From: Paramecium tetraurelia
Taxonomy: Eukaryota; Ciliophora; Oligohymenophorea; Peniculida; Parameciidae
Assembly: GCF_000165425.1 (NCBI RefSeq)
Contig: NW_001798959.1
Location: 78,033-142,032 of the forward strand
DNA: 64,000 bases
Direction of reading: 5' to 3'
Shown piece by piece: positions 24,770 through 34,745 of the stretch. The notes below the pieces were generated by a model. It had not been told where the DNA came from. It saw only the letters and a program-made list of their open reading frames with translations, and made no database searches. Position 1 is the stretch's first letter; every line of letters starts with the position of its first letter. The translations under genes were made by a program, and so were the position numbers.

Positions 24770-26540
24770 TCAAAACTCTAATTTTCTGATATACTCGAAA
24801 TTTTCCTTTAAAAATTCCTTTTAAAATTTTTCAGGCCACTTCAATTCTTTAGCCATGATCTAGAACACTTTCTCATACACATTAAAGATAGCATTCTAAT
24901 CTAAGAAACCCAATCTTGTTCTCCTAAACAAAATGTCCTCAGGTTTTCTAGCTTGCTCATATCTAATCTGGTACAATATTTCTCCAACAGTATGGGGAAA
25001 TTGTGGGTGCAAACTTTCCTTATTCTCTGGTTTTTCATGAACCAACTTTAAAACATCATATGCTCTGTCCCCATACGTTGTTAAGAAATAGGCTGCATAA
25101 GTTTAAGGTAAATTGAACATTTTCATCATATCTTAGATTTCCTTCTTATTATCAAATTATGTCCAATCACCAACCAATTTGGGTAGATTCTCTAACCTTT
25201 TTTAATTGTTTCCAATTAATCCTTGAACCTTATCTACTGCTTATTCACCCATCAATCTAAAGATAGTCCATTTACCACCCATAACTGATACTAAACCACT
25301 TTTTGATACTTCTATTTCATGAGTTCGTGAAACTTCTTTTGTACTGAGAGCATTGCTTTAATAAACTAAAGGTCTCACTCCACACCATTTGGATTTTACA
25401 TCTTTAGCTACTTCACTTGCATCAATTGCAAATTCATCACAAAATGATTACAATAACCATCTATATTCCTCTTTGCTTACTGTAGGATCACTAATTGCAT
25501 TATCTAATTTTCGTTCAGTTGTTCCCATTATTATATTTCCTAACCATGGTAGCAGATAGAGAACTCTGCCATCATTAGTTTTTGGTATCAAATATCCCCA
25601 CTAATGAGATCCATATTTTTGGGGCATGGTTAAGTGACTACCTGCTACTGAGACTATCCTCTTGCTAACAGTTGGATCATCCATTAAACGTAAATTATCA
25701 GCCCAACCACCAGTTGCATTAACAACACATTTGCCTTTGATTTGAAATTGTTTCTATCCAATCTTGTCAAATGCTTGAACTCCTGTGATTTTATTTTATT
25801 CATTTTTTAATAAACCTTTAACTTCAACATAATTTGCCATGTTCTACCCTTATCAAATAACTCATAATAATACCTTTTAGACTTGATGTAACTAGTAATT
25901 CTTAAACCATTCTGGCATCATTGAATTACCCATCATAATAAATGACCCCATAATTACATTTTGCAAATTTAAAATGTTATTAAATTTCTTCTTTGCCAAC
26001 TATTCTCGGAGGCTTAAAAGTATGTCCTCCTGTTTAGTAGTATAAGTAAACACAATGATAAATTAAAGACCCAAAATAATAGTAACCCAAATCAAATAAA
26101 TTTGTACAAGGTATCAAAGTAGGGAAATCTTATGTTAAATAAGAACACATTGATAAAAAGTTGGATCTCTCTCTTAATGCCTCTGCAACCAGTTACAACT
26201 TTTCCAATCTGTTTTTTTCCGACAATTGGAATACTTGTTACATGTACCTTACACCTCCATGAACTAATTTTGTCGATTTGCTTGATGCACCACTTGCATA
26301 ATCTTGCGACTCCAAAACTATTGATTTCAATCCTCTGTTAGCACAAGCAAGGGAAACACCTGCCCCAGTAGCTCCTCCCCCAACAATAATGACGTCGTAT
26401 TCATTTAATAGTGCGTCAGCTAAATGTTCCTCTCTACTCTTCAATTTATAATGGATGTGCCTTGAATCTCCAGTACTTTATAATTAGACTTTTCGCTAGG
26501 TTAAAATTGAGGCTATTGCAACAAAGGCCACTCTATTCAT
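24770..26540 (-). CDS. GPD2: FAD-dependent glycerol-3-phosphate dehydrogenase, mitochondrial
   Basis: 581 residues after removing one intron (25849-25873). The enzyme oxidises glycerol 3-phosphate to dihydroxyacetone phosphate and passes electrons to ubiquinone. Motifs: FAD-binding YDVIIVGGGATGAGVSLA, SKSTKLVHGGVRYM, YYDGQFNDARM, CVVNATGGWADNL, YLLPWLGNIIMGTTE, and GLVSVMGGKWTIFRLM. The C-terminal GlpD helical domain is present (TYAAYFLTTYGDRAYDVL, HTVGEILYQIRYEQA, LFRRTRLGFLD). About 45 residues precede the Rossmann fold, basic and hydrophobic, suiting a mitochondrial presequence. No EF-hand pair as in animal GPD2 is seen at the C-terminus, so it is not obviously calcium-regulated. Confidence 0.95.
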
Positions 26541-26972
26541 AAATAATATTTTAATAAATAGATTTTTAACTTAATAAAAACTAAAAATAGTCCAATTCAT
26601 TCTGAAAATTTAATTAATTTAATACTTAAGTATTCATCTATTATTTAAATTAATATATATAATCTTTATTTTATTAATCCTGCACTACTTTACTCTTCCA
26701 ATAACTTTTTCTAGGATTAATTATCTTATAAAATGAATTCTCATTTTTTATCAATTTTGGTTTTATAATATTATTAAAAATGATGGTTTAAGACCAACTA
26801 CTTTATAATTAACAAATTCTCCATTATAGATATAATCAAACAACTAATAATGAGGTTTCTAGCTTTTAAGCTATTATTTTCGAATGATGTATTTTTGGAT
26901 TTGTATGAGAATTAATGATTTTGGTAAAAATATATAAACTAATTTGATTTATTGAATTTTAATTAATATTTA
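26541..26972. other. Intergenic, divergent promoters, no gene seen
   Basis: AT-rich spacer between GPD2 (leftward) and selenoprotein T (rightward). I see no gene in it. Confidence 0.6.
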
Positions 26973-27542
26973 ATGGAAAAAACAATTACCATTATATTCT
27001 TGATTCTTCTAGCTATTGATTTTTTGAAACCTCAATAGAAGGAGGAATAATGGTAGGAGAGTTAAGAATAAGTTGTAAATCCTCCTACAAGGAAACATGT
27101 TAATAATGGTAAAGTTGAAATTCTCATCTAATATTGCACAAGTTGATCTTACAAAGGGGCTTTTCAATAAATGCAATAGGCAATATTTAGTTAGTTTGAC
27201 GAAAGAGTGGAAGTGATGGGAATGCCATATCCATTGGGATAAGGCAAAGAGATATTAGTGCAGCTTCTAACAATAATCCAATATGGATTTATTGCTGGTT
27301 TGATTTTCTTCGACAAATAAATTAGTGAGATGAGTAACTTTTGGAGAACTAATATAAGTCCAAGCAGATTAAAATATGGGTTTTTGGGTTATATTGCTCT
27401 TAATTTTGTTATTACCCAACTTTCATCATCAGGAGCATTTGAAATATTTGTAAATGATTAGTTAGTACATTCCAAAATCAGCAGTGGTTAGATGCCTACT
27501 ATGGATACATTATTCAGAATTGTTAGGGAAAGACTATAATGA
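26973..27542 (+). CDS. SELENOT: Selenoprotein T with in-frame TGA = selenocysteine
   Basis: 190 codons ending in TGA at 27540-27542. An internal in-frame TGA at 27144-27146 (codon 58) lies in YCTS-TGA-SYKGAF, aligning with the CxxU redox centre of the thioredoxin-like SelT family. After it the frame stays open and gives family-typical features: a membrane segment YGFIAGLIFFDKQI, a second hydrophobic helix LGYIALNFVITQLSSSGAFEI, and the conserved GAFEIFVNDQLVHSKISSGQMPT ending. The first 20 residues are a signal-like hydrophobic stretch. SelT is an ER oxidoreductase. Reading TGA as Sec needs a SECIS element, and one is present downstream (27561-27634). No intron is needed. Confidence 0.93.
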
Positions 27543-27560
27543 AAATGGTTTGAAGGATCG

Positions 27561-27634
27561 ATTATATATGAGAATGAGAGATTTTAAGTAAAGAAAGTTA
27601 AAACTTAAGATTTTGATAAATATTGTTATATAAT
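27561..27634 (+). promoter_or_regulatory. SECIS element of selenoprotein T (3' UTR)
   Basis: It begins 18 nt after the stop codon. Helix I pairs 'attatata' (27561-27568) with 'tatataat' (27627-27634). The SECIS core is ATGA (27574-27577) facing GAT (27615-27617), giving the tandem G.A/A.G pairs. Helix II is 12 bp with wobbles (27578-27589 with 27603-27614). The apical loop (27590-27602) is A-rich and supplies the unpaired AA. This matches the eukaryotic SECIS plan. It was folded by eye; no energy was computed. Confidence 0.82.
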
Positions 27635-27699
27635 TGATTCTTTTGTTATTAATTTATTAGTGATGGTCATAATAATATTGCAAATTATAAAAATTACAT

Positions 27700-29550
27700 T
27701 CATTTCTTGGTCCAGGCGTGATAGAAAGCTGAGGAGGAGGATAGGGTAAAAAAAACACAATAAAATATTGTCAGTAGTTTGGCTATGGACTTTGATATGA
27801 TATAATGGTTTCTGACTGCCATAATTAATGTAAATAACAAATTAAGAAAGGCTGCTAGAATAACCATCAATTTGAAAGCATTTTACTCAATGTCAATTAT
27901 ACTAAACAAATTGAATTTGATGGGACCTTGATTCACAAAGTTCTGTTTCAAGAAGGCAACACTAAATCCAATCAAGTTTGTAAACATTTGACCAACTACA
28001 AATAGTTTTATCATTTTTACAATAAATTCCATTCAAAGCCATTATTGCTATAAATAGTGTTATTTCTTACCATAACCTTCTTCAGCCAAAGAAACCAAGG
28101 TGATGCAATCTGGTAGTACATTCCCCATAGCAATCAAACTAAATCCCAAGTATGTTTTATTTAATTCTGTTATTATGCCCCAAAATTGAAGAAAATCTAT
28201 TAATAAACCAGATAAAAAGAATATCCACACCAATGAACCTAAAATACAATATAGCTAAAGGTAGAAGAAATATTTTGGAGGAGTTTTTTAAGATGGGATT
28301 GTAGTATTTAAGAAAATAGAAATTCCGAATCCAAACAATAATGCTAAAAAGTAAACCCACCAATGAGGGAAGCTAAAAACAACAGAAACAAAAAAAATGG
28401 ATCCTGGAATTGGAAAAACTAAAGCAATAATCAACTGATATTTACTTATTGCTTGATTTTTATCAAACTAATCTTCCTTAGGTCCAGGCAATGTGTATTT
28501 GAATACTTACATCAAAGGGTAGATGATGATTGCCCTTATCTTCTCATATAATGACAGTCTTTCCCATTTCTACTTTTAAGTTTCAATATTGGCCATTGTC
28601 AACTGCACAGCAAATCTGAACTTTTTAGCTAGCATCTTCACTCTTGCATCTCCTGTTACATAATTTAATCTAATTAGTGGAGTTGCCCATTTAACTGGCT
28701 TAGCAGCTAATTCCTATTCAGATTTCTTGTCCCAAAGATATAGCAATTTCATATCATCGAATTTCTAAGCAATCTCTAAATCATATTTAGCTTCATGAAC
28801 CGTCTGCATTCTCTCACCCAAACTATCTTTTCTACTTTTCAATATTTTGTCTCTTTCTTAATAATAGACCAAAGAAACTAGTAGCAAATATAAGACTGTT
28901 AATGAAATGCTAGAGAAGTAAGAGATTTAGCCAATAACTCCAAATACCATAATCACAAAAATAGAGATTATTTGAAATCCAACATTTCTCCAAAAATGCA
29001 CAGGATCCATTTTGATTTAAGATTTCGATGTTTTTGTTATTAGATACACGCCTATGCTGCATAAAAACTAAAAATAAATTGAACAATCTATATTTTACAA
29101 ATCCTGCTCCCATTGTGGCTCCAATATTATAATCAATCCCTCCTGGATAGGATGAAGCTACTAATGCAGTTAAAACGTCACCAGCCCCATTTCCAAATGC
29201 AAGTAATGTTACTCCTGCCATAATTTCTGAAACATCGAATTTCACTTTGACTGCTTCTAAAGATGGAATTAGAAACTCTTTTATAATCTCGCTTATTCCA
29301 TTATAGACCAAATAACCAACAAATCCAGACACAATTAAAGTGGTCTAAAAGTTAATGTTCTATTTACCATAATTGAACCATTTAGCCAACAATAACTTAA
29401 AATGCTATAATTGAAGTAGAGGAAATCATGTTAGCAATACTGTTAGGCAATGTAACATTGTTAACTATGCTCTGTTGCTGAAAGGAAATCAGCTTTTTGA
29501 CATGAAAGAACTTTCGGCTCATAAGGAGCTGCAGATAAATGTTCTAACAT
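27700..29550 (-). CDS. Na+/Ca2+ exchanger, NCLX/CCX type
   Basis: 582 residues after removing four introns (23, 31, 23 and 25 nt). It is a cation/Ca2+ antiporter with two inverted alpha repeats. Repeat 1 has GVTLLAFGNGAGDVLTALVAS near residue 109; repeat 2 has LIAMGNVLPDCITLVSLAEEG near residue 456. About ten hydrophobic helices flank a charged cytosolic loop. The GNGA-D form places it with NCLX and plant CCX rather than plasma-membrane NCX1. The second repeat has GN-x-x-x-D, so the acidic ion ligand is kept in both. The start at 29548-29550 leaves only 8 bp to the divergent MORN gene. The stop is 65 bp from the SelT SECIS. Confidence 0.88.
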
Positions 29551-29558
29551 TAAAATTA
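29551..29558. promoter_or_regulatory. 8-bp gap between two divergent start codons
   Basis: The minus-strand exchanger begins at 29550 and the plus-strand MORN gene at 29559. If both starts are right, the 5' UTRs and core promoters of each gene must overlap the other gene's coding sequence. The MORN start is supported by the acylation-type MGNNCTC terminus, and the exchanger start by an uninterrupted frame to conserved sequence. Confidence 0.55.
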
Positions 29559-30662
29559 ATGGGCAATAATTGTACCTGTTGGAAACATGATTTACAAAAT
29601 CAAATAGAACAAGATAAAAAATCTAAACCTAGATGGCAAAGCCTGGAGTTTTTGAAATCACAGGAGCATAAAATAGTTAAAATGCAGTCTTGGATTCGTG
29701 GATGGTAAGCTCGTTAACGAGTTTGGAAGATTCAATTGCAGAAATATAATGACAGTGTCAATGAATAGTTAAGAACGTAGCCTCACTTTTAACAGTAGAT
29801 ATTCCGTCAGCGTGATTAATGTAGGATCTAGACAGCTAGCTCCATTCGATTTTGGCATTGACGATATTAATGATTCTCTCGTTCATTAAAAAGTACTCAA
29901 AGCACCAATGAAATTAGAAAATGGGTCCACCTATTTTGGAGAATGGATCAACGATTTAAGACATGGCAAAGGAATTCTAATTTGCGATGTAATTCCATTT
30001 ATTTAAGAAAGGATGGTTCAAAATATGAAGGTTATTTTTACTAAGGAAACGCCCATGGGAGAGGAAGATTAATACATTCAAATGGAGAAATCTATGAGGG
30101 CTAATGGGAGAATGATGAAGCTCATGGTTAAGGTACCTACATTCATGAAGATGGTGCAACTTATGTAGGATAGTGGGAGCATGACTTATAACATGGAAAA
30201 GGAAGTGAGAAGTGGCCAGATGGAAGGTGAGATTCATTTTTAACTGTAGTTTTTTTGAAGGAGCCTATAAACAAGGCAAAAAGGAAGGATTAGGAAAATT
30301 TGTATGGGCAGATGGAGCAATTTATGATGGAGAATTTAGAAGCAATAATATAGATGGGTATGGTAAATACACTTGGCCAGATGGGAAGTAATATTTAGGC
30401 TATTGGTAAAATAACAAAAAGTAATCAAAAATAATAACTAATTAGAAATGGTAAAGGTAAGTACATATGGCCTGATGGAAAAGTCTATGAGGGGGATTTC
30501 GTATTTGATCAAAAACACGGTTAAGGAACCTTGAGATTCCCAGATGGTAGAGTATATGAAGGAGAATGGTAGTAAGATAAACAGCATGGTCGGGCAATAT
30601 TAAAATTACCTAATGGCAAAACTTCCTTTGGGGAATGGAAAAACGGAATTCGTATTAATTGA
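29559..30662 (+). CDS. Acylated IQ-motif and MORN-repeat protein
   Basis: 337 residues after removing four introns (19, 23, 23 and 25 nt). The N-terminus MGNNCTCW looks like an N-myristoylation plus palmitoylation site, which decides this start over the in-frame ATG at 29502. Residues about 38-55 (VKMQSWIRGWQARQRVW) form a calmodulin-binding IQ motif. Residues from about 100 onward carry some nine MORN repeats with the G-x-Y/F-x-G-x-W...G-x-G pattern (YEGYFYQGNAHGRGR, YEGQWENDEAHGQGTY, YEGDFVFDQKHGQGTL). MORN proteins bind phospholipid or act as scaffolds at membranes. Together this suggests a calmodulin-regulated cortex protein. The 19-nt intron is the shortest well-supported one in the gene. 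Confidence 0.88.
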
Positions 30663-31356
30663 CATACTATCAATCATTGGCTAAAATTATAATTCCAAAG
30701 TTTGTTTTTCTTCTCTATAAGATTTCTTTTCATTACATATTAATTCAGTTGAGTTAATTAAACTCCATGAATAAATTTAGTTATGCTGGTTCAACAATTT
30801 TCTTTCGTTTAATTGCGTTTCTTAAGTTAAAAGAGAGAATTAGTAACTGCTACTAAAGTAATTTGAAAATTGTTAATAAATTAACATTTGGTTTTATAAT
30901 ATATTTTTAGTTTTTTCATACTTTAACAGCTGGTTTCTTAATATAATTTAATAATTTATAAAGATCATATATCTTTAATTTACAAAGACATCAATCAAAT
31001 AATACTTAAGATAGAATCAATCTTACAAGTTATACACTAAAATTTTTAGAAATTAAATTTAACCTTATCTTATCAAAGATTCTACAAATTCTAATTATTG
31101 AAATGTCAAAGCTATATTAAATGATAAGGATTAGAATGTAAATTAGTTAATAAAAATTGTTTTTAATCATGGAGTATTCAAAATTTATTAGATTTCATCT
31201 AAAATGGTTCTTATTGAGAATGCGATTAAACATTTGCTGTCTTTTGAATAGAACATTAAAATTGATTATTCTTTTCAAAATATATTGTATGATGAATAAG
31301 AATATTTAAAAATATACAGTTATCAATAATGAAAACGGATTAATATAAATATAATA
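30663..31356. other. Intergenic, no gene seen
   Basis: AT-rich spacer upstream of the trichocyst matrix protein gene. It should include that gene's promoter. No frame longer than about 60 codons looks coding. Confidence 0.55.
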
Positions 31357-32569
31357 ATGAGAAAGCTTAGTCTTTTAATATTGGCACTCATCTATGTGAA
31401 TGCCATTGATCCAACCATGGTGTAATTAGGAACAGCCAAACTTGATGAATTGAACTAAAGCAATTTGGGGAAAATGATCTTAGAGTTGGCATAAACTCAT
31501 GCAGAAATGCGAGGACCATTAGGTAAGGTAAATTAAATTTAACAGGAGTCTAGATGATTTAGTGACTGCAATTGGGGATTTGGAAAATGAATTAACTGCT
31601 GAATTACAATAATTAGATGATGATTACACAAGATCAACTAATCAACATGCTGCTACACAAGAGAGTTTAGATATTCAAATAGGATAAACAGAAATTAATA
31701 TCTTCAATTAAAAAGACTTTATTGATGCCATTCTTTTACCAAGCATTGATCAAACCAATTCCAAGATTGATAGATTGAATGGATACATAAATGATAATAG
31801 AGATAATTTATCAAAGGAAACAGTAAATAGATAAAAATAACATCAATAATTTTTAGATAGAGGTAATAATTTATGATTATTTAAAAGTAAGTGAGCATCA
31901 AAGTGCTATAAGTGCAGTTGACGAAGCAATTCAATTGATTAATGCTTTAATAAATGGAAATATATCATTTGCTGAAAAGGGAACCATAAACTAAGCAATA
32001 GAAAGAATCAATACTAAAACACAAAAGACTAATACAGTTCATCCAATTGTTTAAGCCCTTATGTCCTTAACTTAAAACTTTTCAGATCAAGAATAAGCTA
32101 AGAAAATCAGAGACTTATTGTCAGATACAAGGAATTAATTGGTAGCAAGCTTAAACTAAGAAACAGCTGATGAAAATTAAATTGAATAGACTTGGGTTGA
32201 AAGATAAAAAACTTTAAATACAGAATATCAAGAATTCAAAAGGTCTGTTTTGGAGGCTACTTATGTTTTAGCTACTTATTAGAGTAAGAAATTAAGTTAT
32301 TTCAGGCAAATTAAAGTCAACAAGAGAAGCATTGGCTGAGAATGAGAATGATCTCTAAAGTTTTAAAGATTCATTATGTAAGTCATTTTGAGATAATTTT
32401 TATAGAATAAGATAAAGATGCTTAAGCGTAGGAAACTTAAATTTACAATGAATTAAAGAGCCAATACTAAATTTAATTGTAAACAACAAGAAATGCTAAG
32501 GAATTTGTAAACTCTGCTGAGTTCAGTAATGTTATAAGATAAAAATTAAACTAAGGCGGATTAATCTGA
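31357..32569 (+). CDS. Trichocyst matrix protein
   Basis: 368 residues after removing four introns (31, 25, 22 and 28 nt). A 16-residue signal peptide (MRKLSLLILALIYVNA) is followed by an acidic, Gln/Asp/Asn-rich, coiled-coil-forming secretory protein with no Cys in the mature part. It has the repeated L-x-x-L and Q-T/K-E pattern of Paramecium trichocyst matrix proteins (LDELNQSNLGKMILELAQTH; DDLVTAIGDLENELTAELQQL). These proteins are synthesised as precursors, cut, and packed as a crystalline matrix in trichocysts that expand on Ca2+-triggered exocytosis. The gene is one of a large family. This gene is the best single argument that the genome is Paramecium. Confidence 0.9.
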
Positions 32570-33215
32570 TACATTTAATATAATTATCTAATATTAAACA
32601 CAGATTTATATTATTACTTATTTATTATTATTGAAAGTTTTGAAGTTAAAAGTAATTAACTATCATTTATTTAATTTTTTGAGTAATTTAATCTTATAAG
32701 TAAATATATTCATTATGATTAAAGTTCTTAATTATAATAGATGCAACTGGTTAATAATTTGATTTCCATTAATCATCACAATTTCTATTTTCAAAAAGGA
32801 TTTTTTATTAAGGTGAAGGTAATTTTTCATTAAACGAATAAATGATATATCTAATCGCCTGGAATTTAGAGTATTAATTTACATAAATGACCTCTAAAAT
32901 ACAAGATAAAGTTTACAAAAATATAATTCTATTTGTTTTAATTTTTTACAACAATACTCTTTATATACATTTCACAATAATATATAAATCCATTAATAGA
33001 ATTTTTTGAACATGGATTTCTTGTTCTTTCTAATTTTCTTGAACCTTAATCCGTTTTGATAATGTATCTTTAGTCAATCTTAATTATTATTTAGTTTTTT
33101 AATCAATTCTTGGAGAACATATCAAATTTAATATCTTACTTATTTGTAATTTATTATCTTTTGATTCAAGAGTGATAGTTGAAATTTCGATCGCCAAAGG
33201 TTATTAAGATAACAT
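32523..33215 (-). CDS. Doubtful antisense ORF, perhaps a gene relic
   Basis: A frame of 231 codons without TGA, starting ATG at 33213-33215 (MLSQQPLAIEISTITLESKD...). It remains open further upstream. The first 90 residues have a charged, helical, protein-like composition (KDTLSKRIKVQENQKEQEIHVQKI). The rest is hydrophobic and AT-driven, and its end overlaps the last 47 bp of the trichocyst gene. I recognise nothing in it. It may be a real diverged gene ending earlier through an intron I cannot place, a decayed copy, or chance in AT-rich DNA. Confidence 0.25.
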
Positions 33216-33419
33216 ATTTGCAATTCTTATTTAAAAGTAGAGAGAAATTGTTGTTCTTTAGTTTTTGAATTAATTTTAATTCTTTTTGATTATTTTACAT
33301 TATCTATACGAAGTAAATATAATTAAATAAATTTTAAATTTATTAATTTGTGGATTTGGAACATCCCACGTATAAAAACTATTTTTTTAATGAATGCGAA
33401 AAATAATTTATAATATATT
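32570..33419. other. Spacer holding only the doubtful antisense ORF
   Basis: Between the trichocyst protein stop and the bZIP start codon. Apart from the antisense frame described separately, it holds AT-rich sequence with no feature I can support. Confidence 0.5.
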
Positions 33420-34651
33420 ATGTTAAATTAAATAAAAGACAAACCACTTTCTTAGCTAATACTTGAACTATAATAAAAATACCAAGAGGACAATGAATAA
33501 TCAGACATATTTTAATAGTTTTATTAGAAGAAATAGGAACAGGAGAGTTCAACAGATTCATCTCACTTTGTGCCTGCATTGCTTTCGGGGACTACTGGCT
33601 CTTAATCTTCAAATTCTCAAGAAAATAATAACAAAAATTAGGCATGCAAAAAAGGTATAAAAAAGGAAAAGAAATAGAAAAATACTGGAAAGGGAATCTA
33701 AGATAAGAAATAAGAATTACCTCAAACAAACGATAAAAAGACTGTATAAATGATCAAAAATAGAATATCAGCCTAAAATTCAAGAGATAGAAAGAAAGCT
33801 TATTTATAAAAATTGGAAGAAGACTTTGTCAATTAATCTGCTCAATTAAACGAAATGCATGAACAAGTCAATCAATTATAATAATAATTAGAGGAAGCTC
33901 ATAGAGTAAATTAACAGTTACAACAATAATACTCTGTTTTGACTTGCTTGAATTGTGGTAGTAGAAGTTTTGGATTTGATGATGAAGATCCAATTTTTGT
34001 CTCAAAGAATAAAAGTCTTGGAAAATTAGGATTATCATTTTTGTTTATCGTTGCACTCATTGCATGCATATCTATTGATTTATATCCTTAAACACAAAAT
34101 TTAAAGAGAATTGATTTTTAAGAAAACTAGAGTCGAAATTTAAATGCTAATGATAGTCATTTTCAGATCTTTGATCATGTTTCATAAAGTAGAATAAGAG
34201 GTATGACTGAAATTATGGAATATAATTCAGAATATAATTATAAGTTTTTTGATACCACATACAGAGCGATTTTACAAAGTGATGAAAGTTTAGTTAATGG
34301 ATTGATTAATTTTAACAAAGAAAGGGTTAAAAATAATAATGGGAAAGCTTTGGCTCCTCTTAATTATCATAAACCATTAGTTGATTCTCTCTATTGTCCT
34401 ACAATATATAAGTACTAAAATCAAACATAGGGGTAAGACCTAAATATTATTTTATTAGTATTTAAGTGCATTACCAAGATAAACAATGGCTTCATTTGAT
34501 TATTCCAAAGAATAGAGTTAAAATCTTTATTTAAAATACTGATAATTCAATCGTTTTAAAGGAAAGCTTTACTGAATCCAAAAATGAACATAGACAAATA
34601 TATTAAGAAATTTGGTGTTAAATAAAGAGCGTCAGTGATTTCTTTATTTGA
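33420..34651 (+). CDS. Membrane-anchored bZIP transcription factor
   Basis: 401 residues after removing one 26-nt intron near 34431. Residues 1-100 are acidic and Ser/Gln/Asn-rich, as expected of an activation region. Residues about 105-128 form a bZIP basic region, MIKNRISAQNSRDRKKAYL (N-x3-A/S-x2-S-R consensus), followed by a Leu zipper (YLQKLEEDFVNQSAQL, EMHEQVNQLQQQLEEA). Residues about 201-222 (KLGLSFLFIVALIACISIDL) are one transmembrane helix. The C-terminal 180 residues would be lumenal. This is the layout of ATF6, CREB3 and plant bZIP28: an ER-resident factor released by intramembrane proteolysis on stress. The release step is inferred, not visible. Confidence 0.85.
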
Positions 34652-34745
34652 TTATATCTTTTTCTTTAGATTATATTATAGAATGTTATATATAATTAAT
34701 GTGTTCAATAATTTAGAAAAATGAATGTATATAAAGTACTTTCAA

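Noticed and set aside
29502-29558. Earlier in-frame ATG for the MORN gene
   Set aside because: It would overlap the divergent exchanger CDS and lose the MGNNCTC acylation start.
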